Shown piece by piece: positions 1 through 6,000 of a stretch of DNA of 36,620 nucleotides. The notes beneath the pieces were generated by a model. That model did not search any database and had not been told where the DNA came from. It saw only the letters and a list, made by a program, of their open reading frames with translations. A program made the translations under genes and the position numbers. Every line of letters starts with the position of its first letter. Within the stretch, counting starts at the first letter, position 1. The DNA is from an uncultured Eggerthellaceae bacterium (GTDB lineage: Bacteria; Actinomycetota; Coriobacteriia; Coriobacteriales; Eggerthellaceae). The stretch is from contig CAKUOV010000024.1 of assembly GCA_934670115.1 (NCBI GenBank), forward strand, positions 1-36,620, read 5' to 3'.

Positions 1-794
1 TTCATGGCCCCCAGCTCCGACAGGCTCACGTACACGCTGCGCGCGGCACCGTTCGCAAGAGGATGCAACACCACGGCATTCCCCTCAAGCGGGCCCCAAC
101 TTTTCTCAGGCCAAAAACCAACGCCTAGCCCCAACCCGATCATCTCGCGCACCACGCTGGGATTATCGCTTTCCAGCGCAATGCGCGGTTGGAACTTTGC
201 GCGCGCGCACATCTCCGACACGAACCGGCTGAACCCCGTAGTCGAAGGCAACGACACAAACGAAAGCTGCTCAAGTTCCGAAAGCTCCACCGCGTTCGCG
301 TTAAATGTTACCAAAGTGGGCGCAGCTAGCATAACATGTTCGGTATAGCACCTGTTCGAAGCGCAGTCTTCAAGCGGCTCCGATGCAATAACCACATGCG
401 CGTCATCCTGAAAAGGAGAATTCTGCGCCAGCGCCAAACGACTCTGCGGATTCTCGGTCATCCACAGTGCCAGCGCCCGCGACGCAATGCGCGATCCGGC
501 CTCCACGCGAACGCGAATCTCGCTTGCCCGTGTGCGACGAATGTCATCGAACATGGTCTCCGTGCGATGAATATCGCGCACGATAGGCGCCAGCTGCTTT
601 TTCAGCAAACGCCCCTCATCGGTCAACGAAAGCCCGCGACCCACACGGCGAAAAAGCTGTACTCCCAGCTCATCTTCGAGTTTCGCCATTGATCGGCTGA
701 GCGCAGGCTGCGCCACGTGAAGCCGCTGCGCACTTTTTGTCATGTGCTGCGTCTCCGCGATATCCAAAAAATATTCCATCTGATTTCTGTCCAT
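1..794 (-). CDS. LysR-family transcriptional regulator (3' end cut by the window)
   Basis: About 264 residues are visible; the C-terminus lies beyond base 1. The N-terminus is a LysR winged helix-turn-helix, with the typical run from 'AETQHMTKSAQRLHVAQPAL' to 'SRSMAKLEDELG' at about residues 13-45, followed by the 'LFRR' wing. The rest fits a LysR effector-binding domain (full family length about 300 residues). I chose the ATG at 794 because the HTH begins right after it; a second in-frame ATG five codons later is also possible. It is transcribed away from the membrane/stress protein gene at 1074, the classic arrangement in which a LysR protein controls its divergent neighbour. An AT-rich inverted repeat at 868-895 in the shared intergenic region is a plausible binding site. 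The effector is unknown. Confidence 0.9.
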   Translation of the reverse strand, partial: MDRNQMEYFLDIAETQHMTKSAQRLHVAQPALSRSMAKLEDELGVQLFRRVGRGLSLTDEGRLLKKQLAPIVRDIHRTETMFDDIRRTRASEIRVRVEAGSRIASRALALWMTENPQSRLALAQNSPFQDDAHVVIASEPLEDCASNRCYTEHVMLAAPTLVTFNANAVELSELEQLSFVSLPSTTGFSRFVSEMCARAKFQPRIALESDNPSVVREMIGLGLGVGFWPEKSWGPLEGNAVVLHPLANGAARSVYVSLSELGAM

Positions 795-867
795 GGCCCC
801 ATGGTACGCGTGCGTTGCCCACTCCTAATGCAAAACGCACGATTGCACGATAAATTCATAACAAATA

Positions 868-895
868 AGTATTAAATTATCATGTTTTAATATTT
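868..895. promoter_or_regulatory. AT-rich inverted repeat, candidate LysR operator
   Basis: AGTATTAAA and TTTTAATATT form an imperfect inverted repeat with an 8-base spacer, located between the divergent LysR and membrane/stress genes. It directly abuts the -35 box of the rightward promoter, as expected for a regulator site. The sequence shows the symmetry; binding is inferred. Confidence 0.4.
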
Positions 896-922
896 GAACA
901 GTATAGCAAAGAGACCTACACT
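894..922 (+). promoter_or_regulatory. Sigma-70-type promoter for the membrane/stress fusion gene
   Basis: TTGAAC (894-899) and TACACT (917-922) are separated by exactly 17 bases. This would give a transcript with a leader of about 145 bases before the ATG at 1074. The remaining leader shows no recognisable riboswitch. Confidence 0.5.
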
Positions 923-1073
923 CAGCAGGATAAAAAAGAACGCACGTGCACATCCGCAAACCATACCGCCTGCGTATCGCATAAAAAACGTGCGAGGCCG
1001 TGAATGGCTCAGCACGTAGGCACAGGCAGGGCGCCAAACGCGCGATGCACAAAAAAAGAACAGGGAGAATCAC

Positions 1074-1784
1074 ATGCTTACCGAAATACTTGAAGCCGCC
1101 ATGCTTGTCTGCTTCGGCCTTTCATGGCCCACAAACGCGCTGAAGAGCTACCACGCACGCACTGCCGCAGGCACCAGCTGGCAATTCCTGGCGCTTATCA
1201 CCGTGGGCTACTTCGCCGGCATTGCGGCAAAATTCTGCTCGGGCACGCTGAGCTGGGTGCTTATCGTGTACTTTGTGAACCTGATTTGCCTGGGCGTGAA
1301 CTGGGGCGTTTACTTCCGCAATCGCGCGCTGGATGCCGCCCGCATCAATCAAGCAGTGGTAGAAGACGCCATTGAAGCAGAGCTTGCGCAGACGAAAGCG
1401 CCGAAGTGCGTGCTTTTTGCCACCGATGGCTCACCCTGCGCCGCCGATGCGCTTGAGTTCGCCGCCGCGGCGCTGGACAAGAGCGGCGTGACCGACACGA
1501 CCGTGCTGAGCGTTTCCGTTGCAGGCAATGATCTGGGAGAACGTCGTGCGCAAGAGACCAGCGAAGAAGGCGCCGCAACACTGCAGCGCCTGGGATGGAG
1601 CGCCAAGAGCAAGGTTCGCTGCGGCGAGCCGGCGGCCGAAATCATCAGCGAAGCACGCGACAGCAATGCCGACCTGATTGTCATGGGCTCGCGCGGCTTG
1701 AGCGGCATCAAGGAGATTATGCTGGGCAGCGTTGGCCGCGAAGTAAGCGAAGCCGCCAGCTGCCCCGTGCTGATCGTTCGCTAG
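1074..1784 (+). CDS. Membrane (PQ-loop-like) domain fused to a universal stress protein domain
   Basis: 236 residues. Residues 1-90 are hydrophobic, with about three membrane segments and the pattern 'FGLSWPTNALKSYHARTA', resembling the short PQ-loop/SemiSWEET-like bacterial membrane proteins. Residues ~105-236 are a UspA domain. It begins 'CVLFATDGSPCAADALEFAA' and ends with the ATP-binding signature G-2x-G-9x-G-S ('GSRGLSGIKEIMLGS') followed by 'CPVLIVR'. The intact signature suggests an ATP-binding UspA type. GGGAG lies eight bases before the ATG. The gene is divergent from LysR and convergent with pabB, with a hairpin between the stops. A membrane-tethered stress sensor is inferred; the membrane half could be a transporter relic. 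The fusion is clear, the function is not. Confidence 0.8.
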   Translation: MLTEILEAAMLVCFGLSWPTNALKSYHARTAAGTSWQFLALITVGYFAGIAAKFCSGTLSWVLIVYFVNLICLGVNWGVYFRNRALDAARINQAVVEDAIEAELAQTKAPKCVLFATDGSPCAADALEFAAAALDKSGVTDTTVLSVSVAGNDLGERRAQETSEEGAATLQRLGWSAKSKVRCGEPAAEIISEARDSNADLIVMGSRGLSGIKEIMLGSVGREVSEAASCPVLIVR

Positions 1785-1810
1785 CCGGCAACGCTTCAAC
1801 CTGGCATTTT

Positions 1811-1841
1811 GTGCGGTTGCCCCAACTCAGGGCAACCGCAC
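1811..1841. terminator. Perfect 12-bp stem-loop between convergent genes
   Basis: GTGCGGTTGCCC (1811-1822) pairs perfectly with GGGCAACCGCAC (1830-1841) around a 7-base loop. It sits between the stop of the stress-fusion gene and the stop of pabB. Neither side has a strong T-tract, so this is either a weak bidirectional terminator or an RNA 3'-end stabiliser. Confidence 0.5.
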
Positions 1842-1916
1842 CGTCGGCAGATTCGCCTGCGTGGAGCTCCGCAATTTCCGCACGCCAAGCCCCACGCTAG
1901 CCACCGGTTTCACGCA

Positions 1917-3395
1917 CTACTCCCGCGTGACCTCCACGGATCCTACCGCTTCGCGCAGTGCGTACGCCTTCTGCAGCGTTTCCTGGTACTCGAAATCGAA
2001 ATCCGATTCAGCGGTAATGCCGCCGCCCACACCCAACGTGGCCACGCCATCGCGGCAGACCAACGTACGAATGACCACGTTCAAATCGCAGTCGCCCGCA
2101 TTCGAAAAATAGCCAATGCTGCCAGTATATAAACCGCGCGCGCTGCGCTCCAGCTCGTCGATAATTTCCATCGCACGAATCTTCGGCGCGCCGGTAATTG
2201 AACCGCCAGGGAAGGCGTTGCGCACCACATCGAGCGCCGTCGCATCTTCGCGAAGCTGCCCTTCCACTGTTGCGACCAGGTGAAACACCGTTGGGTACGT
2301 TTCCACCGTGAACTCGGGGTGCGTATATACCGTACCTGGCTTGCATGAAAGCGACAGGTCGTTTCGCTCCAAATCCACAATCATCAGAAGTTCGCTGTTG
2401 TCCTTTGGGCTGGCGAAGAGCTCATCGCGATTGCGCGCGTCTTCATCGGGCGTCTTCCCGCGCGGCCGCGTGCCTTTGATCGGCCGCGTTACCGCATGGC
2501 CGTCGCGCACGAACAGGAACCGCTCCATGCTTGAGCAGCACACGTCGAACCCGGCCCCGCGCAGATACGCCGAAAACGGTGCAGGATTAAAGGTGCGCAG
2601 GTAGCGGTACAAATCGTAAGGCGGCTGCGGCGCATCCATAGCGAGCTGCTGCGTCATATTCGCCACGTAAATGTGGCCGTCCAGCATGTATTCCACTATA
2701 CGGTCGAGCGCCTGCTGGTAATCCTGCTCGGTAAAGCGCGAGGTGAATTTCGCCAGCGTTGAGCCACGCGAAGGCACGGGAGCAGAAACCGCAGAAGCCA
2801 CGAGAGAATCCACCCACACACGCGCTTCATCAGCGGAAACAGTCTGACCTTGCGCGCTGGCGTAGAGTTTTTGCTGTTCGTGATCCTCAATGAGCAACAC
2901 GTCGTAGAACACCATCTGCGCCTCGGGCATGGCAGATGCAGAAGGGACCGCGGGGGCTGCAGAGCCCGAAGAACCCGAGGCTTCGGCAGCAGAAACCTCG
3001 CCAACGCCAAGAGTGCCTTCCGCACCGCAAGCATTCGGCTCACCAAACGGCGCGTGACGGGTTGACACGCCGTTCAGCGCACGGCCGAAATCATAACCAA
3101 GGTATCCCAACGCGCCCCCTATCAGGGGAAGGTGCGTTTCGTTTGGTTCTTGATGCGTGCGCAGCGCAGCGTCCAACACGTCGAAAAACGCAGCGTCTGC
3201 TGGCGCGCCGTTCACCAAACACCGGCCGTCAACCTGCTCAATGGTAAGAAACGGCTTGCACCCAACAATCGAGAATCGTCCCTGCTCACCCTGCTCCGAT
3301 GAATCCAAGAACGCAACTCGATCATTGTCCTTCAGCAATTCAAAAACAGCACTCAGCGGCTTATAGCCGCTTACCTCCCAAACAGTTGACCCCAT
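1917..3395 (-). CDS. pabB: Aminodeoxychorismate synthase component I (PabB)
   Basis: 492 residues. It converts chorismate to 4-amino-4-deoxychorismate, with PabA supplying ammonia, in the p-aminobenzoate/folate pathway. The chorismate-binding domain contains the PabB-type motif Pro-Ile-Lys-Gly-Thr at residues 305-309. The Lys marks PabB, whereas anthranilate synthase TrpE has Ala there. Further blocks are 'MIVDLERNDLS', 'FPGGSITGAPKIRAMEIID' and 'GVGGGITAES'. I set the start at 3395 because AGGAGG lies 7 bases upstream; a longer in-frame ATG at 3416 lacks a comparable site. It overlaps the end of pabC by 25 bases, indicating translational coupling. An Ala/Ser/Gly-rich insert at about residues 180-205 ('SAAEASGSSGSAAPAVPSA') interrupts the N-terminal half. 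Last gene of the pabA-pabC-pabB operon. Confidence 0.93.
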   Translation of the reverse strand: MGSTVWEVSGYKPLSAVFELLKDNDRVAFLDSSEQGEQGRFSIVGCKPFLTIEQVDGRCLVNGAPADAAFFDVLDAALRTHQEPNETHLPLIGGALGYLGYDFGRALNGVSTRHAPFGEPNACGAEGTLGVGEVSAAEASGSSGSAAPAVPSASAMPEAQMVFYDVLLIEDHEQQKLYASAQGQTVSADEARVWVDSLVASAVSAPVPSRGSTLAKFTSRFTEQDYQQALDRIVEYMLDGHIYVANMTQQLAMDAPQPPYDLYRYLRTFNPAPFSAYLRGAGFDVCCSSMERFLFVRDGHAVTRPIKGTRPRGKTPDEDARNRDELFASPKDNSELLMIVDLERNDLSLSCKPGTVYTHPEFTVETYPTVFHLVATVEGQLREDATALDVVRNAFPGGSITGAPKIRAMEIIDELERSARGLYTGSIGYFSNAGDCDLNVVIRTLVCRDGVATLGVGGGITAESDFDFEYQETLQKAYALREAVGSVEVTRE

Positions 3396-4237
3396 GAATC
3401 TTCCTCCTGATTCCAACGCGCGAGAGTCGCACGTACTTCATCTTGGTACGCCTCATTCACCTGGCGCGCCACCTTGTACAACACCTGCTGCGCCACGCGT
3501 TGCCCCACCTGCCGCGCCTTTGCGCAATCATTGCCGCACGAAACGCTCTGCCCCTCAATGCTGCGCACCGGCATGGCTCCTATCAGGGAGTTTGTCAAAA
3601 ACACCTCATCTGCCTGCATGAGACCTTCGGGCATAAGGGGGCGCTCTTTCGCCCCCGTAACGCGCAGCGCAAAGTCACGCATAACGCCGGGAAGCAGCCC
3701 ACACGACACCGGCGGCGTAACAACTTCGCCATCAATCACAGCGAAGATGTTGCTTGTTGCCCCCTCTGCCACCTGGCCTTTTGTGTTCAAGAACAGCGGT
3801 TCGTCAATGCCGCGCGCGGTAGCAGCACGTTTTTGCAAAATGCAATCGCCGTAGTTGAGGGTTTTCATTGCCACCAGCGGCGATGTCTCATTTCGACGCA
3901 CTTCGCTGAACACGCACGAAAAACCCGCAGCGCGGCGCGCATCGTTATACGTGTTCGCACGCACGGTGGCAAAGCGGTTCTTCTCCGTCACAACCAGCTT
4001 GAGCACCTTGCTACCCGCGACTGCATCGCCCTGGCACGCGTTACGCGCAAGGTCCACCAGCTCACGCGGATCGGCAGTAAAACCCAAACGCTCAAGCGAA
4101 GCCATCATGCGCGCAAGATGCTCGCGAAAGAAAATAGGCACGCCTTGTTCGAGTGCGATGGTTTCAAAAACACCGATACCAAAAAAGAAGCCGTCATCAG
4201 GTATTATCTGATTAAGCACGCTGGAATCATTAAGCAT
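3371..4237 (-). CDS. pabC: Aminodeoxychorismate lyase, class IV aminotransferase fold (PabC)
   Basis: 288 residues from the ATG at 4237. It is a PLP enzyme that splits 4-amino-4-deoxychorismate into p-aminobenzoate and pyruvate. Class IV hallmarks are visible: the N-terminal 'FFFGIGVFETIALEQG', Lys125 in 'MKTLNYGD' as the PLP Schiff-base residue, Glu158 in 'EGATSNIF', and the C-terminal 'LMQADEVFLTNSLIGAMPV'. The start at 4237 has AAGGA 8 bases upstream and overlaps the pabA stop in the ATGCTTAA arrangement; a longer ORF start at 4261 would intrude on pabA without a better ribosome site. D-amino-acid or branched-chain aminotransferases share the fold, but the position between pabA and pabB makes PabC much the best reading. 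Confidence 0.9.
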   Translation of the reverse strand: MLNDSSVLNQIIPDDGFFFGIGVFETIALEQGVPIFFREHLARMMASLERLGFTADPRELVDLARNACQGDAVAGSKVLKLVVTEKNRFATVRANTYNDARRAAGFSCVFSEVRRNETSPLVAMKTLNYGDCILQKRAATARGIDEPLFLNTKGQVAEGATSNIFAVIDGEVVTPPVSCGLLPGVMRDFALRVTGAKERPLMPEGLMQADEVFLTNSLIGAMPVRSIEGQSVSCGNDCAKARQVGQRVAQQVLYKVARQVNEAYQDEVRATLARWNQEEDSWGQLFGR

Positions 4238-5006
4238 ACAGCACTTCCTTTTCTGCAGCACACTTGGCGGCGCCCTCGCTCAAGCACATCCACTCAGCGC
4301 CGGCCGCTTCCCTGCCGCGCACGCCTTCCCCGGCACCCGCACACGCACCAACGCCTTCCCCGGCACCTTGGCCGACCGCTTCCCCGGCACCCGCTGTATT
4401 CCCGATATCCGCCGCAGAGGCACCGGCGCATACGTCCATGAAGTTCGCAATCAACTCGCGCCCATAGCACGTGCGCGCCGCCTCGGGATGAAACTGCACG
4501 CCGTAAAGCGGCAGGTCAGAATGGCGAAGCGCCATGACCGCACCATCTTCCGTATGTGCATCTACCTGCAGAAACGGCGGCAGGGTATCCTCCTGAACGA
4601 CCAGCGAGTGATAACGCGTAACGGGAAATTCGCACGGTAACCCGGCAAACAACCCCTTGCCATTCGCGTGCAACGACGACACCTTTCCGTGCATCGGACG
4701 ATGCCCCCGCGTCACGCGCGCACCGTAGACGTTCGCAAGGATCTGATGCCCCAAGCACACACCCAGCAATGGCACCTGCTGGGCGGCCGCCCACTGGACA
4801 ATCTCCTTGCAATTGCCGCATTCATCAGGGTTTTTAGGACCGGGAGAAATGATAACCCCCTCTAAGTTGCCCGTCTGATGCAGCGTGCGCGCCAAAGCAG
4901 TATCAACATCATCGTTGCGCAGCGTAAGCACATCTGCTCCCAGCTCAGCAAAATAACTTGCCAACATAGCCGTGAATGAATCGTAATTGTCAACCATCAA
5001 GTACAT
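4230..5006 (-). CDS. pabA: Aminodeoxychorismate synthase glutamine amidotransferase (PabA) with a low-complexity tail
   Basis: 258 residues. It is a class I glutamine amidotransferase that passes ammonia to PabB. The N-terminus 'MYLMVDNYDSFT' is typical; the nucleophile is Cys84 in 'LLGVCLGHQ', and His173 and Glu175 in 'QFHPEA' complete the triad. Family members are about 190-200 residues long. Here residues ~194-258 add a Gly/Ala/Glu-rich tail (AGEAVGQGAGEGVGACAGAG), like linkers in several other proteins of this window. The protein could in principle also serve anthranilate synthase, but its partners here are PabC and PabB. First gene of the operon. AAAGGG 8 bases before the ATG lies inside a small hairpin, and an intrinsic terminator precedes it, suggesting leader control. 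Confidence 0.92.
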   Translation of the reverse strand: MYLMVDNYDSFTAMLASYFAELGADVLTLRNDDVDTALARTLHQTGNLEGVIISPGPKNPDECGNCKEIVQWAAAQQVPLLGVCLGHQILANVYGARVTRGHRPMHGKVSSLHANGKGLFAGLPCEFPVTRYHSLVVQEDTLPPFLQVDAHTEDGAVMALRHSDLPLYGVQFHPEAARTCYGRELIANFMDVCAGASAADIGNTAGAGEAVGQGAGEGVGACAGAGEGVRGREAAGAEWMCLSEGAAKCAAEKEVLYA

Positions 5007-5007
5007 G

Positions 5008-5024
5008 CGAGAAACCCTTTCTCG
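5008..5024 (-). promoter_or_regulatory. Hairpin enclosing the pabA ribosome binding site
   Basis: CGAGAAA and TTTCTCG form a perfect 7-bp stem with a 3-base GGG loop (transcript sense). The structure ends one base before the pabA ATG, and the AAAGGG Shine-Dalgarno overlaps stem and loop. It could hide the ribosome site; the effect on translation is inferred. Confidence 0.45.
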
Positions 5025-5078
5025 TCAACGTTTTCCCTGTTGAAAAGCGTACCCCGCACAACATGCACGCGTTGCAAA

Positions 5079-5128
5079 TAAAAAAGACTGCCAAACGCGG
5101 CGCTTTTCGCGCTTTGCTTGGCAGTCTT
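5079..5128 (-). terminator. Intrinsic terminator in the pabA leader (candidate attenuator)
   Basis: AAGACTGCCAA (5084-5094) and TTGGCAGTCTT (5118-5128) form an 11-bp stem with additional GC-rich pairing inside. In minus-strand transcripts it is followed by TTTTTTATTT. It lies about 75 bases upstream of the pabA ATG and downstream of a candidate promoter, so it is positioned as an attenuator. Alternatively it ends transcripts arriving from the cyd side. Confidence 0.7.
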
Positions 5129-5200
5129 CCTCATATCGTTATCGGAGCGGCAAAAAACCGCGGCGAACCGAACCAGGGCACACCTTATTCAATTGCCCGC

Positions 5201-5209
5201 AGTGTACCA
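5201..5209 (-). promoter_or_regulatory. Candidate extended -10 promoter for the pab operon
   Basis: On the minus strand TGGTACACT is an extended -10 (TGn-TACACT). No good -35 box is visible at 16-18 bases. A start near 5194 would give a leader of about 190 bases containing the terminator at 5079-5128. Confidence 0.35.
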
Positions 5210-5277
5210 CAATCAAGCCGCAATGAGCGCGCCGAATTCCCCGCATGCCGCCTGGGCCTTCAACTGGCACCACATGT

Positions 5278-5304
5278 TAAAAAGTGACGGGGTCTTTTTC
5301 ACAT
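5278..5304. repeat. Mosaic repeat module D, copy 1
   Basis: Hairpin-forming module, core AAAAAGTGACGGGGTC followed by TTTTTCAC, in which GTGAAAAAG-type arms flank a GACGGGG loop. Other copies are at 5968-6000 and 24440-24468, with a decayed copy near 24225-24253. A spacer of about 45 bases, similar between copies, links this D to module A at 5351. Confidence 0.7.
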
Positions 5305-5350
5305 TTCCGCCCCGCCATTCCGCTTGCACTGCCGAGACAACAGAGAAAAA

Positions 5351-5462
5351 GCGGCGGCAAGGGAATGAGCCGATGTGCGACGCTTTGGATAAGTTGAGCG
5401 AGTCGCAAGTCAGAAGAAGCATTATCCAAGCGGAGTCCGTTCGGCGAATCCCTTGCCGCCGC
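5351..5462. repeat. Mosaic repeat module A, copy 1 (long hairpin)
   Basis: About 112 bases. Outer arms GCGGCGGCAAGGGAAT and ATCCCTTGCCGCCGC (with a one-base bulge) pair, GCCGA with TCGGC continues the stem, and an inner pair GCTTTGGATAA / TTATCCAAGC closes further in. Copies are at 5834-5945, 12501-12615 and 24301-24414. In the 12501 copy both outer arms change together (GCGAAGGC with GCCTTCGC), which supports selection on pairing. It contains no convincing ORF. Confidence 0.85.
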
Positions 5463-5477
5463 GAGCATGCAACTGAA

Positions 5478-5718
5478 TTCATGTTGTTGAATTTTGGGGT
5501 GGAAATTCGAAGTTGTGATGGGTTGGAAGTAGGTTGCCCTTCACTTTTTACCAGAAGGTTTAATATACCCCAGTTGGGAATAATTTTGAACTGGTAATTC
5601 GCTAATGCTAGTTTTCCACAAGCAACACGTATGGCGACAACCGCCCCGATTCAAGCTCTTGACCTACTTCCAAACTGCATCAACTTCGAATCAGAAGGCC
5701 GTTTTTCAACAACATGAA
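5478..5718. repeat. Mosaic repeat module B, copy 1 (241-bp inverted-repeat element)
   Basis: It begins TTCATGTTGTTGAA and ends TTCAACAACATGAA, with further symmetric blocks (AATTCGAAGTTG near the left, CAACTTCGAAT near the right; GGTTGGAAGTAGGT against GACCTACTTCCAA). The arms thus extend about 60 bases imperfectly around a less symmetric core containing TTGGGAATAATTTTGAACTG. A second copy of exactly the same length lies at 12631-12871. There is no coding capacity; it is MITE-like or specifies a structured RNA. Confidence 0.85.
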
Positions 5719-5753
5719 TCTCGCGCAGCAACAAATCACCGGAAAGACCGAAA

Positions 5754-5786
5754 TTGTTGACAAAAGGTGGGGTAATTTGTCAACAA
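5754..5786. repeat. Mosaic repeat module C, copy 1
   Basis: 33 bases: TTGTTGACAAA and TTTGTCAACAA arms around AGGTGGGGTAA. Nearly identical copies are at 12907-12939 and 24481-24512, each preceded by a short (A/G)AATTG-type context. Confidence 0.85.
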
Positions 5787-5833
5787 ATCGCTCGCTCAGC
5801 CATACATCTTGCAGCACGAACCCAGCAGAAAAA

Positions 5834-5945
5834 GCGGCGGCAAGGGAATGAGCCGACGTGCGACGCTTTGGATAAGTCGAGTGAGTCGCAAACCCGAAGA
5901 AGCATTATCCAAGCGGAGTCCGTTCGGCAAATCCCGTGCCGCCGC
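5834..5945. repeat. Mosaic repeat module A, copy 2
   Basis: Second A hairpin, joined to module C on its left by a ~47-base linker and to module D on its right by ~22 bases. The right arm carries TCCCGTGCCGCC in place of TCCCTTGCCGCC. The order across 5278-6000 is D-linker-A-B-C-linker-A-D. Confidence 0.85.
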
Positions 5946-5967
5946 CGCGGGCATGCAGCGGACCGCC

Positions 5968-6000
5968 AAAAGGTGAAAAAGACCCCGTCACTTTTTCACC
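5968..6000 (-). terminator. Mosaic module D, copy 2, acting as the cyd operon terminator
   Basis: On the minus strand GGTGAAAAAG and CTTTTTCACC form a perfect 10-bp stem with a 9-base loop, followed by TTTT. It starts at the cydC stop codon, so a mosaic repeat module supplies the transcript end. The stem is symmetric and could also work on the other strand. Confidence 0.7.

Noticed and set aside
825..1073. 82-codon minus-strand frame in the LysR/stress-gene intergenic region
   Set aside because: Overlaps the promoter and operator-like repeat, Cys-rich without pattern, no ribosome site.
3371..4261. Branched-chain or D-amino-acid aminotransferase
   Set aside because: Same fold, but operon position between pabA and pabB favours PabC.
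1917..5006. Anthranilate synthase/tryptophan genes instead of pab
   Set aside because: The chorismate enzyme has Pro-Ile-Lys-Gly-Thr (PabB type) and is accompanied by an aminodeoxychorismate lyase, with no other trp gene.
5118..5597. Open frames running through the mosaic repeats (also 12535-12870)
   Set aside because: They cross module A and B hairpins; the translated parts match only because the DNA repeat is conserved, and the frames are not maintained in other copies.
5278..6000. CRISPR array
   Set aside because: Repeats are long, palindromic and not regularly spaced by unique spacers; no cas genes.
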